A stretch of 64,000 nt of DNA. Source: UBA2965 sp036526135. GTDB taxonomy: Bacteria; Pseudomonadota; Gammaproteobacteria; Pseudomonadales; Azotimanducaceae. A program made the position numbers and the translations under genes. The notes under the pieces are model-generated. The model ran no database searches and was not told the DNA's origin. It worked only from the letters and a program-made list of their open reading frames with translations. Positions 9,069 to 17,955 of the stretch are shown here, piece by piece. Each line of letters begins with the position of its first letter. The first letter of the stretch is position 1. The stretch lies in NCBI GenBank assembly GCA_036526135.1, contig DATCZA010000008.1:81503-145502 (forward strand), in the 5' to 3' direction.

Positions 9069-10034
9069 TCAAGCCTCCGTCGGTTTGTTCTCGGCATCGG
9101 CCTCTGCCGACTCTGCAGCTTCGTCCGAACCAGTCTCGGCAGCGCCGGTCTCCGGCTCGGCTGCAACGTCTCCCGCCTGAGCTTCGGCGGTCGTGGCAGC
9201 CTCAGGCTCCGCCGCGGGAGCCGAGGGAGCCGCGGCAGCCGCAGGAGCAGTCGCGGACGCAGTCGCGGACGCAGTCGCGGGCGCAGTCTCAGGCGCTTCC
9301 TCCACCTGCTCCGCCTCGACCTCGACGAATTCGCCGGGGCGTACGGCACCGGCCGCGTTGTCGACGCCTTCTTGAATGGCATCCGCCACCGCGGTGACGT
9401 AGAGCCGGATCGCCCGGATGGCATCGTCATTTCCGGGGATGACCCAGTCGACGCCGTCGGGGTCGCTGTTGGTGTCCACGACGCCGAAGACGGGGATCCC
9501 GAGCTTGTTCGCTTCGCTGATGGCGATGTGCTCGCGCATCACGTCGATGACGAAGATCGCGTCCGGCAGCCCGGCCATCTCCTTGATGCCACCGAGGCTC
9601 CGCTCCAGCTTCTCCATCAGGCGCCGGCGCTGCAGCGCCTCGCGCTTGGTGAGCAGCTCGAAGGTGCCGTCAACGGCCTGAGATTCCAGCTCCTGCAGCC
9701 GCTTGATGGATTGCCGGATGGTCTTGTAGTTGGTCAGCATGCCGCCGAGCCAGCGCTGGTCGACGTAGGGCATGCCTACCCTCTCGGCCTGCTCCCGGAT
9801 CACCTTGGCGGCCGCACGCTTGGTGCCAACGAAAAGGATCTTGTTGCGACGGCTGGCGAGGTTTCGGAGCTCCGTCAGCGCCTCGTTGAACGCCGGGACG
9901 GTTCTCTCCAGATTGATGATGTGGATCTTGTTACGGGACCCGAAGATGAAGGGAGCCATCTTGGGGTTCCAGAAACGGGTCTGATGGCCGAAATGCACGC
10001 CAGCGGCCAACATGTCACGCATGCTGATATTCAT
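9069..10034 (-). CDS. rpsB: Ribosomal protein uS2 with long Ala/Glu-rich tail
   Basis: S2 binds the 30S subunit between head and body and is required for S1 binding. The first ~235 residues are standard S2 (MNISMRDMLAAGVHFGHQTRFW to about TAVADAIQEGVDN). An additional ~85 residues of Ala, Glu, Thr and Ser follow, so the product is 321 residues against the usual ~240. Four 12-bp units at 9247-9294 encode part of the tail. The start is ATG 10034, with GGAG 8 nt upstream, rather than the ATG at 10070. Confidence 0.97.
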   Translation of the reverse strand: MNISMRDMLAAGVHFGHQTRFWNPKMAPFIFGSRNKIHIINLERTVPAFNEALTELRNLASRRNKILFVGTKRAAAKVIREQAERVGMPYVDQRWLGGMLTNYKTIRQSIKRLQELESQAVDGTFELLTKREALQRRRLMEKLERSLGGIKEMAGLPDAIFVIDVMREHIAISEANKLGIPVFGVVDTNSDPDGVDWVIPGNDDAIRAIRLYVTAVADAIQEGVDNAAGAVRPGEFVEVEAEQVEEAPETAPATASATASATAPAAAAAPSAPAAEPEAATTAEAQAGDVAAEPETGAAETGSDEAAESAEADAENKPTEA

Positions 10035-10042
10035 ATCCTGTA

Positions 10043-10100
10043 CTCCGGGTTGCGCCTCCGCCATCCCCATGCCTCAACCCGATCGAACGGGCACCCGGAG
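10043..10100 (-). promoter_or_regulatory. rpsB leader hairpin covering the Shine-Dalgarno
   Basis: On the minus strand, CTCCGGGT (10100-10093) can pair perfectly over 8 bp with ACCCGGAG (10050-10043); the GGAG of the second arm is the rpsB ribosome-binding site. A smaller CCCG/CGGG stem (10088-10091 with 10078-10081) sits inside. rpsB-tsf is known to be autoregulated by S2 binding to its mRNA leader in gammaproteobacteria, so this fold could be the operator. That role is inferred from position and pairing only. Confidence 0.45.
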
Positions 10101-10278
10101 ACACGTGTCGGACGACGTGAGTCATTTGTGTCAAAGTGACGTTTAGTCGCCTGGAGCCCGCCGCCCCCCTCCCGCAGATATTTCTTCCGAAGTTGGGCGG
10201 CTTGCGTTGCCCGCAGGCGGCGCGCTTTATAACATAATCGCCCCACCGCTTAAACAAGCCCAAGCCAGACGTAGATTC

Positions 10279-11070
10279 ATGGTCGCCAAGCTCGAGAACG
10301 AGGACGACATCGCAAGAATGCGCAACGCGGGGCGGCTTGCCGCCGAGGTGCTGGAGATGATCGGCGAGCACGTTCGCCCCGGGGCCTCCACCGAGGATCT
10401 CAACGGGATCTGTCATCGCTACATCGTGGAGGAGATCGACTGTATCCCGGCGCCGCTGAACTACTCCAACGGGCCCGGTCAGCCCGCGTTTCCGAAATCC
10501 ATCTGCACGTCGGTCAACCACGTCGTCTGTCACGGGATTCCGGCAGCGAAGAAGGTGCTCAAGAGCGGAGATATCGTCAACATCGACGTCACTGTCATCA
10601 AGGACGGCTTCCACGGCGACACCAGCAAGATGTTCATGGTGGGAAAGCCGAGCGTCTTGGCAGAGCGGCTGGTCCGCGTGACCCAGGAGTGCCTGTACCG
10701 GGGCATCGACGCGGTGCGCGCGGGCGCGACGCTGGGCGATATCGGTCACGCGATCCAGAGCCATGCTGAAGCTCAGCACTTCTCCGTCGTGCGCGAGTTC
10801 TGTGGCCACGGGATCGGCCGGGTTTTTCACGACGAACCCCAGGTCGTGCACTATGGCCGCCCGAACACGGGAATGCGCCTGGAGGAAGGCATGACCTTCA
10901 CCATCGAACCCATGATCAATGCGGGCAGACGTCACGTGAAGATCCTGCCCGATCACTGGACCGTGGTAACCAAGGACCACAAGCTTTCTGCGCAGTGGGA
11001 ACACACCATCTTAGTCACCGCAACGGGTGCCGAGGTGCTCACCCGTCGCAGCGACGAATCGTTGCCTTGA
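10279..11070 (+). CDS. map: Methionine aminopeptidase type I
   Basis: Map removes the initiator methionine from nascent proteins. The 263-residue product has the pita-bread fold metal ligands in GDIVNIDVTVIKDGFHGDTSKMF (two Asp), EFCGHGIGRVFHDEP (His), MTFTIEPMIN (Glu) and QWEHTILV (Glu). ATG 10279 begins MVAKLENEDDIARMRNAG, matching the family N terminus; the longer frame from 10207 adds a non-conserved segment. It is divergent from rpsB, the normal arrangement in this class. Confidence 0.97.
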   Translation: MVAKLENEDDIARMRNAGRLAAEVLEMIGEHVRPGASTEDLNGICHRYIVEEIDCIPAPLNYSNGPGQPAFPKSICTSVNHVVCHGIPAAKKVLKSGDIVNIDVTVIKDGFHGDTSKMFMVGKPSVLAERLVRVTQECLYRGIDAVRAGATLGDIGHAIQSHAEAQHFSVVREFCGHGIGRVFHDEPQVVHYGRPNTGMRLEEGMTFTIEPMINAGRRHVKILPDHWTVVTKDHKLSAQWEHTILVTATGAEVLTRRSDESLP

Positions 11071-11089
11071 TCACGAAGGCCACGTCGTC

Positions 11090-13780
11090 ATGAGCACGAC
11101 AGATAGAGCGGCCCGATCTCCGGGCAGCGACGGGAACGAGGGCAGCCGCCGTTTCGGCAACGCGGATCCCTTTCTCGAAGAGCTGAAGGTTCGTCTTGCT
11201 CAGGCCGATGAACGTATGGCCCAAAGATACTGGGACCGTGCCGACGTCGATGAGCTGATCGCAGAGCGCACGACGTTCTTCGACGGCCTGCTGCGCGAGG
11301 TGTGGGACCACGCCCTGAGCGAAGATGCGCAAAAGGGGCTCGCCCTCTTCGCCGTGGGCGGCTACGGCCGCAGAGAGCAGTTCCCCTACTCGGACATCGA
11401 CCTCCTCATCGTCGGCAAGCGGCCGGCCAGCCACCGCGAGGCCATCAGCCGGTTTCTTCAGGTGCTCTACGACCTGAACCTGGAGGTCGGGCACAGCGTT
11501 CGCACGGTTCGGGACTGCAAGAAAGAGGCGCAGAAGGACATCACCGTGGCAACGGCCATCTTCGAGCGGCGTTTTCTGTTCGGGTCCGACGCGCTGCGGC
11601 GCCGGCTCGATCGGGTGCTGTCGTCATCTCGCCTGTGGCCGGCGGAGGCTTTCTTCCGCGCCAAGCGCGACGAGCAGGCGCACCGCCACCGGCAGTACGA
11701 CAACGTCGAGTACGGTCTCGAACCCAACGTCAAATCGTCGCCCGGCGGGCTGAGGGATCTGCAGACGGCGCTGTGGGTGTGCCAGCGCAAGTTCGGCACC
11801 ACCGATCCTGAAGCTCTGGAGGCGCTTGGCATGCTCACCCCCCTGGAACGCGAGTGGCTGACGGAAGGCCGCCGCTATCTGTGGTGGGTGCGGTTTGGCC
11901 TTCATCTGATCGCCGGGCGCAAGGACGACCACCTGCAGTTCGAGCACCAGCGCGCTCTCGCGCAGCGGCTGGGATTTGCCGACACGAACGCCCGCCTGGG
12001 CGTAGAGCGGTTCATGCACCTGTACTACCGTCACGTGCTCGAGCTTCGCGAGCTCAACGACATACTGCTCCAGCACTTCGAGGAAGCGATCCTGAGCAGC
12101 CGCGGCCGGCCGCGCATCGAGCCCATCAACGAGCGTTTTCAGATTCACAACGACTACATCGAAGCCACCGACCCCACGGTGTTCGAGCGATCGCCCCGAG
12201 CCATCCTGGAAATCTTCGTCATCATGGCCAATCGGCGGGACATCTCAGGGGTGCGCGCGCAAACCATCCGCCTGATCCGGGACAGCCTTCACCTCATCGA
12301 CGACTCGTTCCGCGCCGACCCGGAGAACGCGGCGCTGTTCATGGATCTGCTCAAAGCGCCGTACACGCTGGTCTCGCAGCTGACGAGGATGCGCCGGTAC
12401 GGGGTGCTGGCGCGCTACCTTCCGGAGTTCGGACGCGTAGTCGGGCAAATGCAGCACGACCTCTTCCACATCTACACCGTGGACGCGCACACGATGATGG
12501 TGATCGGCAACATGCGCCGGTTCCGCTATCGCGCGAGCGAAGAGCGCTTTCCGGTCGCCTGTCACTGCGTGAAGGAAATACCCAAGCCGGAACTCCTGTA
12601 CGTGTCGGGCCTCTACCACGACATCGGCAAAGGGCGGGGCGGCGACCACTCGGAGCTCGGCGCCGGCGACGTCACCGAGTTCTGTCGCCGCCACGGGCTG
12701 AACGAAGCAGATACCGATCTTGTGGCATGGCTGGTCAGGCAGCACCTGCTCATGTCCTCCACGGCTCAGCGAAAGGACATCTACGATCCCCAGGTCATTC
12801 ATGATTTCGCCACAGAGGTCAAATCGGAGATGCGTCTGAACTACCTTTACGCGCTCACCGTGGCCGACATCAACGCGACCAATCCCGATCTTTGGAACAG
12901 CTGGCGGGCAACGCTGCTGCGCCAGCTCTACGGGGAGACGCGCAAAGCCCTGCGGCGGGGCCTGGAGACGCCGCTGGACAAGGCGACCAGCGTGAACGCC
13001 TGCAGGGAGAGCGCCCACGAGCGCCTCGTCGCGGCAGGCATGACGCCGGAAGCCATCGAGCACGCCTGGCGGGTTCCCGGCGACGAGTTCTTCCTGCGCC
13101 ACAGCCCGCGCCAGGTCGCCGAGGTCACCCAGCTCATTCACGGACACGACGTCCGCAGCGAGCCTCTGGTTACCCTGCTCGACCTCAAGGGCCAGGTTTC
13201 CCAGGAAGGCGCCACCGAGGTCCTGCTCTACACGACTGATCGGGAGAACCTGTTCGCCGCGAGCGTGCTCGCGCTGAGCCAGCTGGATCTCTCGATCTAC
13301 GACGCAAACATTCACACTTCAGCGGACGGGTTGTGTCTGAACACCTACGTGGTGCTCACTGCTGAGGGCAAGCCCCTGCCTCGTGAGGGAGATCGGCGCG
13401 GGCAGGTCGTCGAGAAGCTGACGCGATCGCTGGCAGACACCTCGACCCTGACCGGCAGCGGCAAACGTAGGCTCCCTCGACAGCTTCGCCAGTTCACCTT
13501 GCCGACCGAGGTGTCTCTGACGACGCCCGCGGGCTCTTCCAACTCCGAGCTCACCATCATCGCGTCCGACCGACCTGGCCTGCTCGCGACCATCGGGCTG
13601 CTGTTCGCGGAGCTCGGGCTGGTCGTCATCAGCGCCCGGATCGCCACCCTGGGCGAACGTGTGGAGGACGTGTTCGAGATCAGCAGCCGGGAGGGCGAGC
13701 CGATCACGGACGAGGAAGCCGTCTACCTCCTGGAGAACACCCTCCGGCAACGCCTGGACCGGCAGGTCGCGGCTTCCTGA
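11090..13780 (+). CDS. glnD: Bifunctional PII uridylyltransferase/uridylyl-removing enzyme
   Basis: GlnD senses glutamine and attaches or removes UMP on PII proteins, which control nitrogen assimilation and the NtrBC system that acts on sigma-54 promoters. The 896-residue product shows the nucleotidyltransferase motif GGYGRREQFPYSDIDLLIV, an HD hydrolase domain (LYHDIGKGRGGDHSELG), and two C-terminal ACT domains (the second begins ELTIIASDRPGLLATIG). ATG 11090 lies 19 nt after map; the frame is open from 11027, but that part overlaps map and is not conserved. Confidence 0.97.
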   Translation: MSTTDRAARSPGSDGNEGSRRFGNADPFLEELKVRLAQADERMAQRYWDRADVDELIAERTTFFDGLLREVWDHALSEDAQKGLALFAVGGYGRREQFPYSDIDLLIVGKRPASHREAISRFLQVLYDLNLEVGHSVRTVRDCKKEAQKDITVATAIFERRFLFGSDALRRRLDRVLSSSRLWPAEAFFRAKRDEQAHRHRQYDNVEYGLEPNVKSSPGGLRDLQTALWVCQRKFGTTDPEALEALGMLTPLEREWLTEGRRYLWWVRFGLHLIAGRKDDHLQFEHQRALAQRLGFADTNARLGVERFMHLYYRHVLELRELNDILLQHFEEAILSSRGRPRIEPINERFQIHNDYIEATDPTVFERSPRAILEIFVIMANRRDISGVRAQTIRLIRDSLHLIDDSFRADPENAALFMDLLKAPYTLVSQLTRMRRYGVLARYLPEFGRVVGQMQHDLFHIYTVDAHTMMVIGNMRRFRYRASEERFPVACHCVKEIPKPELLYVSGLYHDIGKGRGGDHSELGAGDVTEFCRRHGLNEADTDLVAWLVRQHLLMSSTAQRKDIYDPQVIHDFATEVKSEMRLNYLYALTVADINATNPDLWNSWRATLLRQLYGETRKALRRGLETPLDKATSVNACRESAHERLVAAGMTPEAIEHAWRVPGDEFFLRHSPRQVAEVTQLIHGHDVRSEPLVTLLDLKGQVSQEGATEVLLYTTDRENLFAASVLALSQLDLSIYDANIHTSADGLCLNTYVVLTAEGKPLPREGDRRGQVVEKLTRSLADTSTLTGSGKRRLPRQLRQFTLPTEVSLTTPAGSSNSELTIIASDRPGLLATIGLLFAELGLVVISARIATLGERVEDVFEISSREGEPITDEEAVYLLENTLRQRLDRQVAAS

Positions 13781-13786
13781 CCCAGG

Positions 13787-14983
13787 GTGAACGCGAACCT
13801 GGAAAAGCTGCAGGCCTACCCCTTCGAGCGGCTGGCTGACCTTCTGGCCGGCGTCCGGGGCAATGCCGAGTTCCCTCACATCGCGCTCTCCATCGGCGAG
13901 CCGAAGCACGCCCCGCCGGAGTTCGTGATCAATCTGTTGAGCGACCCCGACCGGCTGCGCGCCGGGCTGGGCGCCTATCCAGCCACGAGGGGTATTCCGG
14001 AGCTGCGAGAGGCCATCAGCGGCTGGCTGGCGAGGCGTTACGGCGTTCGCCTCGATCCCGACAATCAGGTTCTGCCGGTTGCCGGCACTCGGGAAGCGCT
14101 GTTCTCATTCGGCCTCGCGGCGCTAAGCGGCAAGGCTGACGCCCGTGTGCTGATGCCTAACCCGTTCTACCAGATCTACGAAGGGGCAGCGCTGCTGGGC
14201 AACGGCGTGCCGCACTACGTCAATTGCGATCGAGCAAACGACTACCAGCCGGACTTCGCCGGCGTGCCGGACTCCGTCTGGAGCGCTTGCGAGGTCGTCT
14301 ATCTGTGCTCGCCGGGCAACCCGACCGGAGAGACCATCCCGGAGGACACCGTGCTCTGGCTGCTCGAGCAGGCCGACCGGCACGACTTCGTCGTCGCCGC
14401 CGACGAGTGCTACTCGGAGATCTATCTGGACGACTCACACCCGCCCGCCGGCCTGCTGGAGATCGCTCACCGCGCCGGTCGCGACGACTACGCCCGCTGC
14501 GTTGCTTTCCACAGCCTTTCCAAGCGTTCCAGCCTGCCCGGGCTGCGTTCCGGATTCGTCGCCGGCGACGCCGCAATTCTCGCCGGCTACTTCAAATACC
14601 GCACGTACGAAGGATGCGCGCTGCCCCTGCACGTCCAGCAGGCCAGCGCGGCCGCGTGGTCGGACGAAGCTCATGTGGAAGCCAACCGCGCCCTCTACCG
14701 ACGAAAGTTCGAGACGGTCGGCAGGGTGCTCGACCCGCATCTGGACCTTCGCACGCCCGCCGGCGGCTTCTACCACTGGTTGCACATCGGCGAGGACGAC
14801 ACGGCATTCGCCCGTCAACTTTTCGAGCAGTGCAACCTGACCGTTCTGCCCGGCTCGTTTCTGGGACGGGCCGGCGGCGGCTCGAACCCCGGCGGTGGTC
14901 ACGTACGGGTTGCCTGGGTCGCCTCCGAGGCACAGTGCGTCGAGGCCGCCGAGCGTCTTGCCGGGTGGCTTCAGAACCGCTAG
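13787..14983 (+). CDS. dapC: Succinyldiaminopimelate transaminase
   Basis: This class I/II PLP aminotransferase makes N-succinyl-LL-diaminopimelate from the keto precursor in lysine and peptidoglycan synthesis. The 398-residue product has LCSPGNPTGETI, the Asp motif AADECYSEIYLD, and the PLP lysine in FHSLSKRSSLPGLRSGF. It starts at GTG, 6 nt after glnD, and is followed by dapD and dapE, which supports the specific DapC assignment over a generic aminotransferase. Confidence 0.92.
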   Translation: MNANLEKLQAYPFERLADLLAGVRGNAEFPHIALSIGEPKHAPPEFVINLLSDPDRLRAGLGAYPATRGIPELREAISGWLARRYGVRLDPDNQVLPVAGTREALFSFGLAALSGKADARVLMPNPFYQIYEGAALLGNGVPHYVNCDRANDYQPDFAGVPDSVWSACEVVYLCSPGNPTGETIPEDTVLWLLEQADRHDFVVAADECYSEIYLDDSHPPAGLLEIAHRAGRDDYARCVAFHSLSKRSSLPGLRSGFVAGDAAILAGYFKYRTYEGCALPLHVQQASAAAWSDEAHVEANRALYRRKFETVGRVLDPHLDLRTPAGGFYHWLHIGEDDTAFARQLFEQCNLTVLPGSFLGRAGGGSNPGGGHVRVAWVASEAQCVEAAERLAGWLQNR

Positions 14984-15055
14984 TGCCGGTACGTACTAAC
15001 GGCCGAGACGGCGTTGTGGTAGGTTACGCGCCACCCGCATCGCGAGGTCAATAGC

Positions 15056-16069
15056 ATGTCAGGCATATTCGCGTTCGCGGTCGGGACGGTGCGAAGAAAC
15101 ACAGCCGGCGCGCCGCTAGACTTCTACTTCCCGGCCCCCGTCATCAACCCGGAACCGGACCTGGCGGCGCAGATCGAAGGGTCGTTTTCCAGCGGCGCTC
15201 ATGAAGTAGGGCCCGCCGAACTCGCCCGCTTCGCCAAGGCAGTCGGCGACTCGGCCATGGCCCGGCTGCTCAGCAGCCTGGCTGAGACAGACCGGGCTAT
15301 GACGGCCGTTCGGCTCGACGCTGACGAGCCCATCGACTCGTCGGCGACCGCGTATCTGAAGCTGCACCTGCTCTCGCACCGCATGGCCCTTCCGAACACG
15401 CTGAATCTGGACGGCATATTCGCTCATCTTCCCAACGTCGCTTGGACCGACCGCGGGCCCATCGATCCGGAAGAACTGGCGGCCGCACAGCTGCAGGCAA
15501 GGCTCGCTGGCGGGCACATCGAGGTTCTGGCCGTGGACAAGTTCCCGCGAATGACCAACTACATCGTTCCCAGCGGTGTGAGAATCGCCGACGCCAGCCG
15601 CATACGACTCGGTGCCTACCTGGGCGACGGCACCACCGTCATGCATGAGGGCCAGATCAACTTCAACGCTGGCGCCCTCGGCCCCAACATGGTCGAGGGC
15701 CGGATCTCTCAAGGCGTCATCCTGGGGGAGCATTCAGACCTCGGCGGCAGCGCCAGCACCATGGGCACGCTGTCAGGAGGCGGAGAGATCACCATCAGCA
15801 TCGGCAAGCACTGTCTGATCGGCGCCAACGCCGGAACCGGCATTCCGCTCGGCGATCGATGCACGATCGAGGCCGGGCTCTACATCACGGCCGGCACGCC
15901 GGTCACTCTCATCGACGAGACAGGAGAAGATGTGCGGACGATGAAGGCGCGCGAACTGGCAGGAGGCTCCGATTTGCTGTTCATCCGCAACGGCCGATCG
16001 GGACGCATCGAGTGCCGCAGCAACCGCAAAGCCATCGAGCTCAACGAACAGCTACACGCACACAACTGA
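15056..16069 (+). CDS. dapD: Tetrahydrodipicolinate N-succinyltransferase, long form
   Basis: DapD transfers succinyl from succinyl-CoA to tetrahydrodipicolinate. At 337 residues it belongs to the longer DapD subfamily (about 340 residues), not the ~275-residue enterobacterial type. The N-terminal half is helical; the C-terminal half is a hexapeptide beta-helix (RIRLGAYLGDGTTVMHEGQI, GGEITISIGKHCLIGANAG). It lies between dapC and dapE. Confidence 0.95.
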   Translation: MSGIFAFAVGTVRRNTAGAPLDFYFPAPVINPEPDLAAQIEGSFSSGAHEVGPAELARFAKAVGDSAMARLLSSLAETDRAMTAVRLDADEPIDSSATAYLKLHLLSHRMALPNTLNLDGIFAHLPNVAWTDRGPIDPEELAAAQLQARLAGGHIEVLAVDKFPRMTNYIVPSGVRIADASRIRLGAYLGDGTTVMHEGQINFNAGALGPNMVEGRISQGVILGEHSDLGGSASTMGTLSGGGEITISIGKHCLIGANAGTGIPLGDRCTIEAGLYITAGTPVTLIDETGEDVRTMKARELAGGSDLLFIRNGRSGRIECRSNRKAIELNEQLHAHN

Positions 16070-16076
16070 CAAACCA

Positions 16077-17222
16077 TTGAGCGAAGGATCGCAAAATCCG
16101 GTTCTCGAACTCACCGTGGAGCTGATGCGGCGGGCCAGCGTGACCCCGAGTGACGAGGGCTGCCAGGAGCTGATCGGCCAGCGGCTCGCTGCGATGGGCT
16201 TCGTGAACCGCCCGATGAATTTCGGTGATGTGAGCAACCTCTGGGCCACCCATGGCGAGGGCGGCCCGCTATTCGTTTTCGCCGGCCACACCGACGTCGT
16301 CCCGGCCGGACCGCAGGACGCATGGACGAACCCGCCGTTCGAGCCCACGCTGCACGACGGGTTTCTGTGGGGGCGGGGCGCCGCGGACATGAAGGCCAGC
16401 CTGGCCGCCATGGTCGTCGCTACCGAGCGCTTCCTGGCAGCTCACCCCCGCCACCGGGGCACGCTCGCGTACCTGCTGACTTCCGACGAGGAAGGACCGG
16501 CCGTGGACGGCACCCGGCGGGTGGTGGAGACGCTTCAGGCAGAGCGCGCACAGGAGATGGACTTTTGCGTGGTCGGCGAGCCGTCCTCGGCCCACCTTCT
16601 GGGCGACACCGTACGGGTCGGTCGGCGCGGCTCGGTGAACGCGCGCCTCACGGTATTCGGCACCCAGGGCCACGTCGCGTACCCGGAGCTGGCAGAGAAT
16701 CCCGTCCACACCCTGCTGCCCGCTCTGGCCGAGCTGACCAACAAACGCTGGGATGAGGGAAACGATGGCTTTCCGCCAACCGGTCTGCAGGTGTCGAACA
16801 TCCACGCGGGCACGGGCGCGCCCAACGTCATTCCCGGATCCCTGGTGGTCGACTTCAACATCCGCTTCAACACAGAGCAGACCTCATCCGGGTTGCACCG
16901 GCAGGCGGCGGAAATACTCGACCGTCACGGCCTTCAGTACGACCTCGAATGGGTAGTGTCCGGCGAGCCGTTCCTCACAGCACCCGGCGACCTGCGAGCC
17001 GCGGTCAATAAGGCGGTGGGCGACGTCACCGGCAGAACGCCGGAGGCATCGACCTCTGGCGGCACGTCAGACGGTCGCTTCATTGCCCCCACGGGCTGCG
17101 AGGTCGTTGAGCTGGGTCCTGTGAACGCGACGATTCACAAGATCGACGAGCGGGTGGCGACCGCCGACCTGCTCCCACTGGCAGACATCTACCAGCGCGT
17201 TCTCGATCAGTTGCTCGGCTGA
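16077..17222 (+). CDS. dapE: Succinyl-diaminopimelate desuccinylase
   Basis: DapE is the di-zinc M20 amidohydrolase that releases LL-diaminopimelate. The 381-residue product has metal ligands in FAGHTDVVPAGP (His, Asp), WGRGAADMKASLAAM, TSDEEGPAVDGT (catalytic Glu) and the dimerisation domain ending GGTSDGRF. The start appears to be TTG 16077, 7 nt after dapD; the next ATG would remove the conserved VLELTVEL helix. No clear Shine-Dalgarno precedes it, so coupling to dapD is likely. Confidence 0.95.
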   Translation: MSEGSQNPVLELTVELMRRASVTPSDEGCQELIGQRLAAMGFVNRPMNFGDVSNLWATHGEGGPLFVFAGHTDVVPAGPQDAWTNPPFEPTLHDGFLWGRGAADMKASLAAMVVATERFLAAHPRHRGTLAYLLTSDEEGPAVDGTRRVVETLQAERAQEMDFCVVGEPSSAHLLGDTVRVGRRGSVNARLTVFGTQGHVAYPELAENPVHTLLPALAELTNKRWDEGNDGFPPTGLQVSNIHAGTGAPNVIPGSLVVDFNIRFNTEQTSSGLHRQAAEILDRHGLQYDLEWVVSGEPFLTAPGDLRAAVNKAVGDVTGRTPEASTSGGTSDGRFIAPTGCEVVELGPVNATIHKIDERVATADLLPLADIYQRVLDQLLG

Positions 17223-17224
17223 AC

Positions 17225-17944
17225 ATGCGCACCCTTATTCTGTTAGGTTTTCTGCTCTTTCTGACGTTCTGCATCGTCTTTGCGCCGGCCGGCCTCACCG
17301 GCCTCGTCCTGGACCGGGTGAACGGCGTCGACCTGTCGCGGGTGAACGGAACCCTTTGGCAGGGTGGAGGCGATCTGTACGTTCGCTCCGAGCCCGTGGG
17401 CAGGCTTCAGTGGGACGTCCATCCGGCAACCGTTGTGGCGGGCGCGCTGGGCTGCGACTTTACCCTTAGCCATGCGCACCACCAGTTGCGGGGTACCGCC
17501 GTTGTGGGATTGAATCGAACGTTTACCCTGGACGTATCGGGTAAAGTCGGCGCCCAAACGGTAAACGGGTGGCTCGAGCCGTACGACATGACCATCTCCG
17601 GCAACATGGATCTGTCAAACGTCCTGCTGACATTCGACGACGTTGCGCTGCGGGACGCAAATGGAGTGGTGGAATGGGAAGGGGGCAGCATCAGCTATCC
17701 CGCCGGCAATGGCATTCAGTCAAGCATCCTGCCGCCCCTGCGGGCGACCCTGGGCCCCGGACCCGCCGCTACCATCACGACGCTTGACGACCCGGCGGCT
17801 GCGCTGGTGACCGCCGAGCTGCTCGACAACGGTATTGCCAAGGTAGGCGTTACCGCACGCATGACCAGGCTCCTGAATCTCTCGTGGACCGAGACGGAGC
17901 CCGACAGCGCGGTAGTGCTAGAGGTGGAAGAACAAGTTTTTTAG
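17225..17944 (+). CDS. gspN: Type II secretion system protein N
   Basis: GspN is an inner-membrane accessory protein of the type II secretion system, present only in some systems. The 239-residue product has one N-terminal membrane helix (LILLGFLLFLTFCIVFAPAG) and a periplasmic beta-rich domain with the family motifs VNGTLWQGGG and GRLQWDVHP. It starts 2 nt after dapE and precedes gspC. The family call rests on these motifs and on the neighbours. Confidence 0.85.
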   Translation: MRTLILLGFLLFLTFCIVFAPAGLTGLVLDRVNGVDLSRVNGTLWQGGGDLYVRSEPVGRLQWDVHPATVVAGALGCDFTLSHAHHQLRGTAVVGLNRTFTLDVSGKVGAQTVNGWLEPYDMTISGNMDLSNVLLTFDDVALRDANGVVEWEGGSISYPAGNGIQSSILPPLRATLGPGPAATITTLDDPAAALVTAELLDNGIAKVGVTARMTRLLNLSWTETEPDSAVVLEVEEQVF

Positions 17945-17955
17945 TATCGACACAC

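Noticed and set aside
12245..13315. 356-codon minus-strand frame over glnD
   Set aside because: Antisense to the HD/ACT region of glnD; low-complexity Val/Gln/Arg composition typical of shadows.
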